In this document: positions 36,172 to 44,997 of the stretch, piece by piece | Position numbering within the stretch: position 1 is the first letter of the stretch | Layout: every line of letters starts with the position of its first letter | Assembly (NCBI GenBank): GCA_017508385.1 | Contig: JAFVZB010000025.1 | Span: forward strand, 16,494-80,493 | Direction of reading: 5' to 3' | Source: Lentisphaeria bacterium | Lineage (GTDB): Bacteria; Verrucomicrobiota; Lentisphaeria; Victivallales; Victivallaceae | DNA length: 64,000 bases | The notes under the pieces: generated by a model | What the model was told of the DNA's origin: nothing | The model's database searches: none | What the model saw: only the letters and a program-made list of their open reading frames with translations | Translations under genes and position numbers: made by a program

Positions 36172-36200
36172 AAATTAATACCGTTTTGCCCGGAGTTCAA
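36172..36200 (-). promoter_or_regulatory. Promoter of the lpxK operon
   Basis: On the minus strand: TTGAAC (36195-36200), 17 bp, TAATTT (36172-36177). Its -35 box is one base away from the -35 box of the divergent HD promoter. Confidence 0.45.
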
Positions 36201-36201
36201 G

Positions 36202-36230
36202 TTGCAATTCGTTAAAGTTGCAATTATATT
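36202..36230 (+). promoter_or_regulatory. Promoter of the HD gene, probably leaderless
   Basis: TTGCAA (36202-36207), 17 bp, TATATT (36225-36230). The ATG begins at 36237, only 6 bp past the -10 box, and has no Shine-Dalgarno sequence. GTTGCAATT occurs twice (36201-36209 and 36217-36225), overlapping both boxes. Confidence 0.55.
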
Positions 36231-36236
36231 TTATAT

Positions 36237-36998
36237 ATGGATTTTCATCAATACCAAAATAAGTTCATCGCTTATGCGAAAAGTTATCTTACAGGAAATG
36301 AGCAGTTCGACCGCAATATCAGGTTGAAACTCGCCCATACACTGCGTGTTTTCGCTTTCGCAGAGGATATTTGTGAGGGTGAACACTATTTCGGAAGTGA
36401 TGTAAAAACAGCTCTTTTTGCGGCACTGTTCCACGATGTGAGCCGCTTTGAGCAGTTCAAGCTCTACCAGACCTACCGTGACTCGGAGTTGTTCGACCAC
36501 GGAGATATCGGAGCACAGATGCTCATTGATGGAGTGTTCCGTTTGGAGGAGTTGACAGATGTTGAATTTGAGTGTGTGGTAAACGCCGTCAAATGGCACA
36601 ACAAACGCACTCTTCCCGAAGGAGCTTCTGTGGCGGCAAAGACGGTGCGTGATGCAGATAAACTTGATGTTCTTTATGTGATACTTGACGAGTTGGATGC
36701 TCCGTCTGACCCCAGAGTGCTTTACAGCTTGTCAACCGAGAAGCGTTTCAGCAAAAAGGTGCTTCAAAGCGTGCAGGATAGAGTCTCTCCGCTGCACAGC
36801 GACCTTGAGACGGTCGGAGACTTTATCCTGGAGAAAGTTGCATGGGTCTATGACCTTAATACGGCAACTGCACGCAGGATATTTTCCCGGGAGGGATATT
36901 TGCAGCGTTTGAAAAAACATCTTCCGGATGGTGAGACGGTCGATGGTATTTGCAAGGATGTGTTTGAGTATTTGAATAATATGCAACAGGTATTATAA
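36237..36998 (+). CDS. HD-domain metal-dependent phosphohydrolase
   Basis: 253 aa. HD-fold metal ligands visible are His34 (KLAHTLRVFAFA), His66-Asp67 (AALFHDVSRFEQF) and Asp in TVRDADKLDVL. The conserved FDHGDIGAQML places it near the HDIG/YqeK-like hydrolases. The substrate (nucleotide, dinucleotide or nucleic-acid phosphate) is not evident. The transcript probably starts at the ATG. The IclR-type regulator begins 2 bp after its stop, so they are coupled. Confidence 0.8.
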   Translation: MDFHQYQNKFIAYAKSYLTGNEQFDRNIRLKLAHTLRVFAFAEDICEGEHYFGSDVKTALFAALFHDVSRFEQFKLYQTYRDSELFDHGDIGAQMLIDGVFRLEELTDVEFECVVNAVKWHNKRTLPEGASVAAKTVRDADKLDVLYVILDELDAPSDPRVLYSLSTEKRFSKKVLQSVQDRVSPLHSDLETVGDFILEKVAWVYDLNTATARRIFSREGYLQRLKKHLPDGETVDGICKDVFEYLNNMQQVL

Positions 36999-37000
36999 CT

Positions 37001-37756
37001 ATGGCTAATAATGATTTGGTGGGTTCCCTTACCAAGGGAATGGATATCCTTAAACTTGTCGGCAGTGCCGAACATGGCTTGAAAGCAGGCGAGATCGCAG
37101 CCGCTTTGAACTTGAAAACTTCGACCTGCTACAATCTGGTGCGCACGCTCTGTGCCGGAGATTTCCTCGAGCGCAGAGGAGGTAATTTCTGTATCGGCAG
37201 CACGATAGTCCAGCTGGCAGGCAACAGCCATTACAACCGCTTCGTGGCGGCGGCTGAGCATGAACTGCTGCATCTTTATCAGGCTCTTCCGTGGGGAACG
37301 GCGGTTTATGCCAAGTTTGAGAACGGTCAGATGCTCCAGACCCACCGCATAAGTTTTGAACGTCCCGGAGTCATCCAGAGACTCAACGATGAGCCGATGC
37401 ACCCCTACGCCAGTGCCTCCGGACTTCTCGGTCTTGCTTTTACCGATGACGAGGCAACGAGGCTGATAACCGCATCACACTGGCCATTTTCCGAGTTCGG
37501 AGCCCATTTGTGGCGTGACCGCCAGACTCTTGCCAAATATCTGAAACTCATCAGAAAAGAGCACCTCGCAGAGTCCCCCTTTGACAAAGAGGACTTCATC
37601 CGCATTTCCGGAGCAGTTACCGATGCCGGCGGCAAACTTGCCGGTACTATCGGAGTAAGCGTACCTGCCGCAAAAATCAAAGACGGCAATACGATATCCA
37701 AAATCAAGATGCTGGTGGTCGAGGCATCACGCAAACTCACGGAGAAACTTGATTGA
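37001..37756 (+). CDS. IclR-family transcriptional regulator
   Basis: 251 aa. An N-terminal winged helix-turn-helix (GMDILKLVGSAEHGLKAGEI, TSTCYNLVRTLCAGDFLERR) is followed by the IclR effector domain (HELLHLYQALPWGTAVYAKF, HPYASASGLLGLAF, SGAVTDAGGKLAGTIGVSVP). Such regulators usually control sugar or aromatic catabolism and sense a small molecule. The target genes are not evident; neighbours are an HD hydrolase and ung. Confidence 0.87.
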   Translation: MANNDLVGSLTKGMDILKLVGSAEHGLKAGEIAAALNLKTSTCYNLVRTLCAGDFLERRGGNFCIGSTIVQLAGNSHYNRFVAAAEHELLHLYQALPWGTAVYAKFENGQMLQTHRISFERPGVIQRLNDEPMHPYASASGLLGLAFTDDEATRLITASHWPFSEFGAHLWRDRQTLAKYLKLIRKEHLAESPFDKEDFIRISGAVTDAGGKLAGTIGVSVPAAKIKDGNTISKIKMLVVEASRKLTEKLD

Positions 37757-37757
37757 T

Positions 37758-38408
37758 ATGATAACCCGAGCACTGCCGGAGGATTGGCTCAGTGCGGTGT
37801 CGCCGCACATTGATATTGAGCGTCTCAACGGAATATACCGCACCTCGCTTGAATTGCGTAAAACTTCGCGGATTTATCCTCCGGAAGAGCTGGTATTCAA
37901 TGCGTTCAAGCTCACAAGGTACGATTCCGTCAAAGCCGTGATACTGGGGCAGGACCCTTATTTCGGAGAGGGCGAGGCGCACGGACTTGCGTTCTCTGTT
38001 CCCAACGGAGTAAAGTTTCCGCCGACTCTGCGCAATATCTTCAAAGAGTACGCAGATGATCTGGGCAGGGAAATTCCCGAACAGAGCGACCTGAGCAACT
38101 GGGCGAGGGGAGGCGTGTTGCTTGTCAATTCGATACTGACCGTCGAAGCCGGAACTCCCGAGAGCCACAAAAATCTCGGCTGGCAGGAGTTCACCGATGC
38201 CGTAATAAAAGCGGTCAGTGACAAAACCGCCCCCGTGACTTTTATCCTGTGGGGAAAATACGCTCAAAGCAAGGCAAAATTCATTTCAGGACACCATAAA
38301 ATAATCAGCACTCCCCACCCGAGTCCGTTAGCCGCCTACCGTGGTTTTTTCGGTTCAAAACCATTCAGCCAAGCCCAGACCGAAAACTGGAAATGGCCCG
38401 AACTGTAA
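37758..38408 (+). CDS. ung: Uracil-DNA glycosylase (family 1)
   Basis: 216 aa. Catalytic water-activating loop VILGQDPYFGEGEAHGLAFS, then SNWARGGVLLVNSILTV, ILWGKYAQSK, and the minor-groove loop HPSPLAAYRGFFGSKPFSQ. It removes uracil from DNA. Two starts are possible: a TTG at 37749 overlapping iclR, and the ATG at 37758. The ATG is preferred because GGAG at 37741-37744 is too close to the TTG. Confidence 0.94.
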   Translation: MITRALPEDWLSAVSPHIDIERLNGIYRTSLELRKTSRIYPPEELVFNAFKLTRYDSVKAVILGQDPYFGEGEAHGLAFSVPNGVKFPPTLRNIFKEYADDLGREIPEQSDLSNWARGGVLLVNSILTVEAGTPESHKNLGWQEFTDAVIKAVSDKTAPVTFILWGKYAQSKAKFISGHHKIISTPHPSPLAAYRGFFGSKPFSQAQTENWKWPEL

Positions 38409-38463
38409 AACGCAAATTTGCGTAATGAAATAAAGCCACAGCAATCTTTGTCGCAAATCATCG

Positions 38464-38566
38464 AAAAAAAAGTACTCCGCTTTTTTTGAAAGTGGATGGG
38501 GGTGCGGGGGAAGGCGAAAACTTTTTTTCCCGTGAAAAAAAGTTTTCGCCTTCCCCCGTATCATTT
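38464..38566 (+). repeat. Structured intergenic repeat, family 1, copy A
   Basis: It begins with a run of A and CTCCGC, then TTGAAAG, a G-rich stretch, and a perfect 23-bp hairpin (38506-38528 with 38535-38557, loop CCCGTG). The hairpin extends to about 28 bp with G-U pairs. It is homologous to 49018-49119 read on the minus strand and partly to 54376-54431. It sits between the convergent ung and acyl-CoA synthetase genes and could terminate both. Confidence 0.85.
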
Positions 38567-38598
38567 CCCACTCTCTTCAAAAGAGCAGATTACTTGCT

Positions 38599-40920
38599 TT
38601 ATCTGTTACGCAGTTCTGTGCGGCGGATTTTTCCGCTGGTGGTTTTGGGCAGTTCAGAGACGAACTCGATGAGTCGGGGGTATTTGTAGGGTGCGGTATG
38701 CACTTTGACGTACTCCTGGATCTCTTTTTTGAGTTCTTCGCTTTCCTGGGTTCCTTTGACCAGCAGGATCCATGCTTTGATGACCTGTCCGCGGGTGGGG
38801 TCGGGAGCTCCGGTCACGGCGCACTCGAGGACGTAGGGCAGTTCCATGATAACGCTTTCGACTTCGAATGGACCGACACGGTATCCGCTGGTTTTGATGA
38901 CATCGTCACTGCGTCCGACGTACCAGAAGTAGCCGTTTTCATCGCACCATGCGACATCGCCTGTGTGGTAAAATCCATCGTGCCACGCCTCACGGGTGAG
39001 CTCGGGATTATTATTGTAGCAGCAGAACAAGCCGGGGATGAAGTCCTTGTCGGGGTCGGCTTTGACACAGATCTCTCCGGTCTGACCTGCGGGAACTTCA
39101 TTGCCGTCGGCATCGAGCAGGTGGATGGGGTACTGCGGACTTGCTTTGCCCATTGCTCCGGGGATCGGAGTTACTCCGACGAGGTTACCGATGGTCATGG
39201 TAGTCTCGGTCTGACCGAAAGCCTCCATGATTTTGAGTCCGGTAACGTTGTAGAACTGCTGGAACACTTCGGGGTTGAGAGCCTCTCCGGCGGTTGCAGC
39301 GTATTTCAGAGTCGAGAAATCGTACTTCGAGAGGTCTTCCTTGATGAAGAATCGGTACATGGTCGGAGGAGCGCAGAAGGTTGAAATGTTGTGCTCCTTG
39401 AACATCGGCAGAATCTCATCTGCGTGGAAACGGTCGAAGTCAAAGACGAACACCGAAGCCTCGCAGAGCCACTGACCGTAGTGTTTTCCCCATGCTGACT
39501 TGCCCCATCCGGTATCACTGATGGTGAAGTGCAGCTCGCCCGGCTGGACATTGAGCCACCAGCGGGCGGTGAGGATGTGTCCGAGCGGATATGCGTGGTT
39601 GTGAATGACCATCTTGGGGTATCCGCTGGTGCCGCTGCTGAAGAACACCAGCATCGGGTCGGTGACCTTCAGTTCGGGGTCACGGGGGAACACGTTGCTG
39701 TATGCACTGATTTTCTTATCGAAATCGAGCCATCCCGCCTTTTCTCCGTTGACGCAGACTTTGAACTCAACGCTCGGAGCGTTTTTCTGTGCTTCTTCAA
39801 CCGCATCGGTCACGCTGCCGTCGCAGGTTGCGACCACCATGCGCACATTTGCGCTGTTGAGGCGGTATTCGATATCCTTTGCGAGCAGCTGGTTGGGAGC
39901 GGGGATAGCCACAGCTCCGATACGGTGCAGGGCGTTGATGACGTACCAGTACTGGTAGTGACGCTTCAAAATCAGCAGAACACGGTCGCCCTTTTTGATT
40001 CCGAGAGTCGAAAAGTAGTTTGCCGCCTGCTGGGAGAGCTCGGAAATCTCTTTGAAAGAGAAATCCCGCACCATACTGCGGTCGGCAGAGACGTAACGCA
40101 TCGCCCGGGCGTTGGGGGATTTTGCCGCCAGAACGTCGAGGACATCGTATGAGAAGTTGAAGTTTTCCGGAATATTGAATTTGACCTCTTTGAGCAATCC
40201 GTTCTCATCAATGGTCTCATCGAGATACTTGTGATACACGAGATCATCCTTGTTGACCGGAGCGGTTTCAGCGGCGACCGGAGTGGTTTCGAGCACGGTG
40301 GTGTCGCTTGACTTCATTACCACGGCAAGGAAAGTGCAGTCACTTCCGCCTGCGGCAGTCATTCCGTGCGGCTGGCGTGAGTCGTAGTAGATGCTGTCGC
40401 CCGCCTCGAGCAGTTCAACTTTGTCGTTGATCTGCACTTTGAGTTTGCCTGAAATGACATAGTCGAACTCCTGACCTGCGTGGGTCGAGAGGTGTATTGC
40501 GGCGTTTTCTCCCTCGAAGGGAGCTTTGACGACAAAGGGTTCCGCCATGCGGTTCTTCATCTGGGCAGCCTGATGGAAATACTCAAATCCTCTGCGGCGT
40601 TCAACCTTTTCGCCCTCGACGTGACGGGTGAGGGTGTAGCAGCTCAGACGGGGAGACTCTCCGGTAATGAGAGCGTTGATATCCATGCCGAAACGCTCTG
40701 CGGTCTTGAGCAGGAAAGAGAATGAGCTGTCGATCTCGCCGTTCTCGTGAGCAATGTACTCGTCTTCAGAGATGTTGTGCAGTTTAGCCATCTCACGGGT
40801 GCTTATTCCAAGGGCCTTGCGGGCCTCAATAATTCGTTTGCCGGTGAGTTTAAGTTGTTCTTTAACATCGCTCCCGCCAAATATATTTGTGGGAGTGCCG
40901 TTCATTTTTGGGTCATCCAT
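38599..40920 (-). CDS. XRE helix-turn-helix / cupin / acyl-CoA synthetase fusion
   Basis: 773 aa from an ATG preceded by GGAGGAG. The frame is open further upstream, but that part lacks an RBS. Residues 25-85 are an XRE-type helix-turn-helix (IIEARKALGISTREMAKLHN). Residues 128-200 are a cupin (HAGQEFDYVISGKL, GDSIYYDSRQPHGM). Residues 235-773 are an AMP-forming acyl-CoA synthetase with FFSSGTSGYPK (426-436), YHTGDVAW, GRSDDVIKTSGYRVGPFEVE and the catalytic Lys764 in PKTTSGKIRR. The AMP-ligase part resembles medium-chain or acetate-type synthetases. Regulator and enzyme normally lie on separate chains. It may be a DNA-binding enzyme that senses its own substrate, which is an inference. Confidence 0.85.
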   Translation of the reverse strand: MDDPKMNGTPTNIFGGSDVKEQLKLTGKRIIEARKALGISTREMAKLHNISEDEYIAHENGEIDSSFSFLLKTAERFGMDINALITGESPRLSCYTLTRHVEGEKVERRRGFEYFHQAAQMKNRMAEPFVVKAPFEGENAAIHLSTHAGQEFDYVISGKLKVQINDKVELLEAGDSIYYDSRQPHGMTAAGGSDCTFLAVVMKSSDTTVLETTPVAAETAPVNKDDLVYHKYLDETIDENGLLKEVKFNIPENFNFSYDVLDVLAAKSPNARAMRYVSADRSMVRDFSFKEISELSQQAANYFSTLGIKKGDRVLLILKRHYQYWYVINALHRIGAVAIPAPNQLLAKDIEYRLNSANVRMVVATCDGSVTDAVEEAQKNAPSVEFKVCVNGEKAGWLDFDKKISAYSNVFPRDPELKVTDPMLVFFSSGTSGYPKMVIHNHAYPLGHILTARWWLNVQPGELHFTISDTGWGKSAWGKHYGQWLCEASVFVFDFDRFHADEILPMFKEHNISTFCAPPTMYRFFIKEDLSKYDFSTLKYAATAGEALNPEVFQQFYNVTGLKIMEAFGQTETTMTIGNLVGVTPIPGAMGKASPQYPIHLLDADGNEVPAGQTGEICVKADPDKDFIPGLFCCYNNNPELTREAWHDGFYHTGDVAWCDENGYFWYVGRSDDVIKTSGYRVGPFEVESVIMELPYVLECAVTGAPDPTRGQVIKAWILLVKGTQESEELKKEIQEYVKVHTAPYKYPRLIEFVSELPKTTSGKIRRTELRNR

Positions 40921-41007
40921 TTGCGACTCCTCCGTACATAATTGCCTCCTGCTTTTTGAAACAGGGTTATGAGGCTGTTCACCTTGTCCCGTAAAGTACA
41001 TCCTATA

Positions 41008-41035
41008 AATATATCTCTGATTTTTCAATTTTCAA
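41008..41035 (-). promoter_or_regulatory. Candidate promoter of the XRE-cupin-synthetase gene
   Basis: On the minus strand: TTGAAA (41030-41035), 16 bp, TATATT (41008-41013), leaving a leader of about 80 nt. Confidence 0.4.
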
Positions 41036-41084
41036 CTTAAAAACACAAAAAAATAGATATGTACACTTTGTTTGCGTGGTGATA

Positions 41085-41113
41085 TTGTAATTTTGCACTC
41101 TGTGGGCTATATT
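41085..41113 (+). promoter_or_regulatory. Promoter of the hisE-folD run
   Basis: TTGTAA (41085-41090), 17 bp, TATATT (41108-41113). The leader of about 70 nt carries the hairpin CTGCGG (41149-41154)/CCGCAG (41163-41168) before the hisE RBS. Confidence 0.55.
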
Positions 41114-41190
41114 ATTAATAAGTATTTTTGTAAAAGAGTGCGCCAAACTGCGGGGAGCCTTCCGCAGAGCGTGAAAAATTGGAGTGAATA

Positions 41191-41454
41191 ATGAAAACTT
41201 TTGAAGGATTGTTTGCCGAACTCAAGGCAAAAGCAGAATCCCGTGACCCCCAGTCCGGAACCGTCCGCGAGCTGGATAAGGGAACCCATTTTATCGGTAA
41301 AAAAATCGTCGAAGAGGCGGGAGAGATCTGGATAGCCTCAGAGTATGAGGGCAAAGAGCGTACTGCCGAAGAGATTTCCCAGCTGCTCTATCACTTGCAG
41401 GTGATGATGATCGACCGCGGACTTGAGTTAGAGGATATTTACAAGTACTTATGA
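41191..41454 (+). CDS. hisE: Phosphoribosyl-ATP pyrophosphatase
   Basis: 87 aa, a typical HisE alpha-helical nucleotide pyrophosphohydrolase, with [19 protein letters not shown] and [14 protein letters not shown], where the EE/D metal residues lie. It performs the second step of histidine synthesis. GGAG precedes the ATG, and the stop overlaps hisG by 4 bp. Confidence 0.9.
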   Translation: MKTFEGLFAELKAKAESRDPQSGTVRELDKGTHFIGKKIVEEAGEIWIASEYEGKERTAEEISQLLYHLQVMMIDRGLELEDIYKYL

Positions 41455-42314
41455 TGAATAAAGATACACTTCTGCTCGCAATTCCCAACAAGGGAGCTCT
41501 CTCAGAGGGAACTGTCGCATTGCTTTCAGAGGCAGGCTACTCATGCCGCCGCAGCGGACGGGAACTTATCGTCCACGATAAAGAGAACAAACTTGAGTTT
41601 GTCTTTCTGCGTCCCCGGGATATCGCACTTTATGTCGGCAAAGGGATCATCGACCTCGGTGTGACCGGCAGAGACCTTTACACCGACAGTCTCGCCGAAG
41701 TCGAGGAGCTCATGCCGCTCAATTTCGGCAAGTCCCGCTTCTGCTTCGCCGCTCCCAAGGGCAAGTACAAAAGCGTGAAAGAGCTCGATGGTCTGCGTAT
41801 CGCAACCAGTTATCCTGAGCTGCTCAAGCTCAAACTCGCCGAACTCGGAATGAACTGCCCCGTGGTCAAACTCGACGGAGCCGTTGAGATATCCGTTCAG
41901 CTCGGAGTCGCCGATGCCATATCCGACGTTGTCGAATCAGGCTCAACTCTGCGTGAGGCGGGTCTCGAAATCATCGGTGAGCCCATGCTTTACAGCGAAG
42001 CAGTGCTCATCGGCGGAAACAAAGAATTGCTCGAAAACGATACCGTCAAACGTCTTATCGGACGCATCCACGGTATTCAGGTGGCTGCAAGCTATGCCAT
42101 GATAGAGTATGATGTTCCCCGCAGCAAACTCGAAGCCTGCTGCCGCATCACTCCCGGACTTGAGTCTCCGACGGTCTCTCCGCTGGCAGACCCCGGGTGG
42201 GTGGCGGTCAAGGCGATGATTTTGCGCAAAGAGGCGAACAAAATCATGGATGAGCTTTTTGAAGAGGGTGCAAGAGGCATCTTTATTACTGACCTGCGCA
42301 GCTGCCGTCTGTAA
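41451..42314 (+). CDS. hisG: ATP phosphoribosyltransferase (long form)
   Basis: 287 aa. N-terminal catalytic domains have [45 protein letters not shown] and [19 protein letters not shown]. The C-terminal part (about 210-287) is the regulatory ACT-like HisG_C domain of the long form, which binds histidine without needing HisZ. First step of histidine synthesis. It overlaps hisE and is followed by kdsD. The remaining his genes are elsewhere. Confidence 0.93.
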   Translation: MMNKDTLLLAIPNKGALSEGTVALLSEAGYSCRRSGRELIVHDKENKLEFVFLRPRDIALYVGKGIIDLGVTGRDLYTDSLAEVEELMPLNFGKSRFCFAAPKGKYKSVKELDGLRIATSYPELLKLKLAELGMNCPVVKLDGAVEISVQLGVADAISDVVESGSTLREAGLEIIGEPMLYSEAVLIGGNKELLENDTVKRLIGRIHGIQVAASYAMIEYDVPRSKLEACCRITPGLESPTVSPLADPGWVAVKAMILRKEANKIMDELFEEGARGIFITDLRSCRL

Positions 42315-42333
42315 AATTTTCCGGAGATATACT

Positions 42334-43311
42334 ATGAATAAATCTGTTCTGGAACGCGCAAAAGAGGTCTTCGATACTGAGGTCGAGGGCATTTTGTATT
42401 TGAAATCACAGCTCGGCGCAGACTTCGAACAGCTTGCGGAACGCTGTGCTCAAACTGTACGCAGCGGAGGCAAAATAATCATAAGCGGAATAGGCAAGTC
42501 AGGGTATATCGGCAAGAAGATAGCCGCAACTCTTTCGAGCGTCGGAACTCCTGCGGTGTTCATGCACCCCGTCGAGGCACGCCACGGAGATCTCGGAATA
42601 ATCCAGAAGCACGACCTGCTCATCGCCATAAGTTACAGCGGCGAGACCGAGGAGCTGCTTGTGGTGCTCAATCCGGCGAAACGTCTTGGTACTCCGCTTG
42701 CCGCCATTACCGGAAATGCCAATTCCACGCTGGCAAGCATGTGTGATTTGACTGTCGCCATGCCGGTTCCCCGTGAGGCGTGCCCGTTCAACCTTGCTCC
42801 GACGACCAGCACCACCGCACTTCTCGTGCTCGGTGATGCGCTCGCCATGGTGCTGCTGGATATGTGCAAGTTTACTGAGACCGAGTACGGACGTCTCCAT
42901 CCCGGCGGAGCCATCGGCAGAATGGTCACCATGCGCGCCTCGGATATCATGCGCGGACTCGACCGCTCAGCAATGGTCAAAGTAGGAGCCACCGTCAGAG
43001 AGACCATCTTTTCCATGAGCAGTGCCCGCTGCGGTTCAGCTATGGTGGTCGATGACGAAAATCATCTGCTCGGAATTTTTACCGACGGAGATTTCCGGCG
43101 TCTGGCAGAAAAATATGATAATGTGCTCGCTCTTGCGATCAAAGATGTTATGACAACAAATCCGGTGACCGTCAATCAGGATGCCCTGGCTGCCGAGGTG
43201 TTGAAGCTCCTCGAGGAGCGCAAGGTCGATGATCTTGTGGTCACGGATAACAACAAACACGTTCTGGGCTTCATTGATACACAGGATCTGCCCGGACTCA
43301 AGGTGATGTGA
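42334..43311 (+). CDS. kdsD: Arabinose-5-phosphate isomerase
   Basis: 325 aa. The SIS domain (about 40-175) has IISGIGKSGYIGKKIAATLSS and ISYSGETEEL, then LHPGGAIGR of the KdsD/KpsF family. Two CBS repeats follow (about 205-320). It makes arabinose 5-phosphate for KDO, matching the LPS genes nearby. The start at 42334 follows GGAG at 42322-42325; the frame is open upstream into hisG. Confidence 0.92.
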   Translation: MNKSVLERAKEVFDTEVEGILYLKSQLGADFEQLAERCAQTVRSGGKIIISGIGKSGYIGKKIAATLSSVGTPAVFMHPVEARHGDLGIIQKHDLLIAISYSGETEELLVVLNPAKRLGTPLAAITGNANSTLASMCDLTVAMPVPREACPFNLAPTTSTTALLVLGDALAMVLLDMCKFTETEYGRLHPGGAIGRMVTMRASDIMRGLDRSAMVKVGATVRETIFSMSSARCGSAMVVDDENHLLGIFTDGDFRRLAEKYDNVLALAIKDVMTTNPVTVNQDALAAEVLKLLEERKVDDLVVTDNNKHVLGFIDTQDLPGLKVM

Positions 43312-43313
43312 TT

Positions 43314-44456
43314 ATGAGATCAGCAAGTCATTCCGGATTTTTTACAGTACTGCTTTCAGCGGCAGTGTTTTTCTCTTCAGGACTCCTCATGGCTGACGAC
43401 AGTGAGGCTGTCAAGGTCTATGCCGAGGGGCACGCTCTCTACGAATCGGGAGCTTATTACGATGCGGCTAAGAAGTTTGAACTCGTGGAGCAGCTTGCTG
43501 ATTCTCCGGCGATCAAGGCGAACTCCCTCGTCGCCCGCATCGGAGCCTGGAAGATGTGCAAGATGATCTTCCGTGAGTTCGAGTGCATCAACTCTCTGCT
43601 GACCGGATATCCGGAATACTCCGATTACAAGCTGCTCTCTGAGCGCATCTACGAGATCGGCGACCGCTACTATGCCGGTGAGCGTGAGCCCGCCTTCTGG
43701 CATTTGCGCTGGGTTCCGTGGCTCAACGACGGAGATAAAACAATTGAGATATACACCAAAGCCCTCGAGCGTGCTCCGTTTTCACCCTCGGCATCCAGAG
43801 CGAGACTGCGCCTTGCCTATATCTATGATAAAGACGGCAAGGTGAAGGAATCAATAGTCCAGTTGAAAAGAATCATCAGTGACCATCCCAAATCAGAGGA
43901 GTACAAATATGCCCTTCTCGCCCTTGCCGAAGCACTCTTCATCTCAGCCGAAAAGGGCGACGGAGACGGCAGACTCGTTCAGGAGGCTTACGATGTGCTC
44001 AAAACTTACGAAGAGAAATATCCGTCAAGCAGCGAGATGTCGTGGGTGAAACGCCGTATTCTTCAATACTATGATATGCAGGCGCAGCGTCTCTACGATA
44101 TGGCAGAGTATTACGAAAAGAACGATCGCAAAGATGCTTCAAAGCGTTATTACGCCGACATCCTTGCCAAATATCCTCAGAGCAAGGTCTCTGAAAACGC
44201 AGAAAAAAGACTCATCGAGCTTGACCCGGCATTTGTTCCCGATGGCAGCGTTGTCGAGAAAGAGTCACGCCTTGCCGAGCTCAGAGCGTATAAAATTCCT
44301 GAGGAGGCGACCAGAATGCTGATCTCTCCTGCGACCGATGTGAACACCCATTATCTTCAGCCGGTCATGGATTTGAAAGGTCCTCAGACCAGAATAGTTC
44401 CGGCTGAAAACAAACCTGTTACCACAAGCGAAAACAATAGTGAGGCGGCAAAATGA
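43314..44456 (+). CDS. BamD-like / TPR outer-membrane assembly protein
   Basis: 380 aa with a signal peptide (FFTVLLSAAVFFSSGLLMA) but no lipobox Cys. TPR-like repeats cover most of the chain: AEGHALYESGAYYDAAKKFE, TIEIYTKALERAPFSPSASR, SIVQLKRIISDHPKSEEYKY and ASKRYYADILAKYPQSKVSE. The spacing resembles BamD/YfiO proteins of the beta-barrel assembly machine. The location before an lptE-like gene and after kdsD fits outer-membrane biogenesis. ATG at 43314 follows AAGGTGA and overlaps nothing; a GTG at 43308 is possible. Confidence 0.65.
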   Translation: MRSASHSGFFTVLLSAAVFFSSGLLMADDSEAVKVYAEGHALYESGAYYDAAKKFELVEQLADSPAIKANSLVARIGAWKMCKMIFREFECINSLLTGYPEYSDYKLLSERIYEIGDRYYAGEREPAFWHLRWVPWLNDGDKTIEIYTKALERAPFSPSASRARLRLAYIYDKDGKVKESIVQLKRIISDHPKSEEYKYALLALAEALFISAEKGDGDGRLVQEAYDVLKTYEEKYPSSSEMSWVKRRILQYYDMQAQRLYDMAEYYEKNDRKDASKRYYADILAKYPQSKVSENAEKRLIELDPAFVPDGSVVEKESRLAELRAYKIPEEATRMLISPATDVNTHYLQPVMDLKGPQTRIVPAENKPVTTSENNSEAAK

Positions 44457-44968
44457 AGAGAATTTTTATTGCAGGAGCTTTGTTGTCATTGATTCTTTGC
44501 GGATGCGGCTACCGTGTCGGCAGTATCATGCATCCGCAGATAAAGAGCATCGCCATCGCTCCGGTTTCAAATGATACTATGATGTATAACGCCTCAGCTC
44601 AAATGAGGGGAGCCCTTGCCGAGTGTTTCCAGGCGGATGGCTCACTCAAACTTGTAAGCGAGGGCACTGCCGACTGCATACTTTACGCAAAAATAGTCTC
44701 AGCCAACTTCTCTCAGTTGTCGTGGGACAGCAATGCGACCAACTCCGATGACGAGTTTCTTCCCGACCAGTGGCGGGTCACCATCAGTGCCGTCATCACC
44801 GTGATGATACCCGGCAGAGCCGAGCCGCTTATGAAGAACGTCACCGTCAGCGGTTCGACCAACTTCGTTGCCGGAGCAGACCTCGAAAGCAGCCGCTACT
44901 ATGCCGTGAAACAGGCTTGTTATCAGGCGGCAAAGCAGGCGGTCGTGAAAGTCACCGAAGCGTGGTGA
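44453..44968 (+). CDS. LptE-like LPS-assembly lipoprotein
   Basis: 171 aa. Lipoprotein signal MKRIFIAGALLSLILCGCG (lipobox LCGC), then YRVGSIMHPQIKSIAIAPVSN, the opening seen in the LptE family, and TVSGSTNFVAGADLESSRY. LptE plugs LptD in the outer membrane for LPS insertion. It overlaps the BamD-like gene by 4 bp. ktrB begins 29 bp later. Confidence 0.78.
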   Translation: MKRIFIAGALLSLILCGCGYRVGSIMHPQIKSIAIAPVSNDTMMYNASAQMRGALAECFQADGSLKLVSEGTADCILYAKIVSANFSQLSWDSNATNSDDEFLPDQWRVTISAVITVMIPGRAEPLMKNVTVSGSTNFVAGADLESSRYYAVKQACYQAAKQAVVKVTEAW

Positions 44969-44997
44969 TTTTACTTTTTTCAAGGAGGGCGTGAGAA

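Noticed and set aside
38486..38689. 67-codon open frame after ung
   Set aside because: It is a translation of repeat copy A running into the 3' end of the opposite acyl-CoA synthetase gene.
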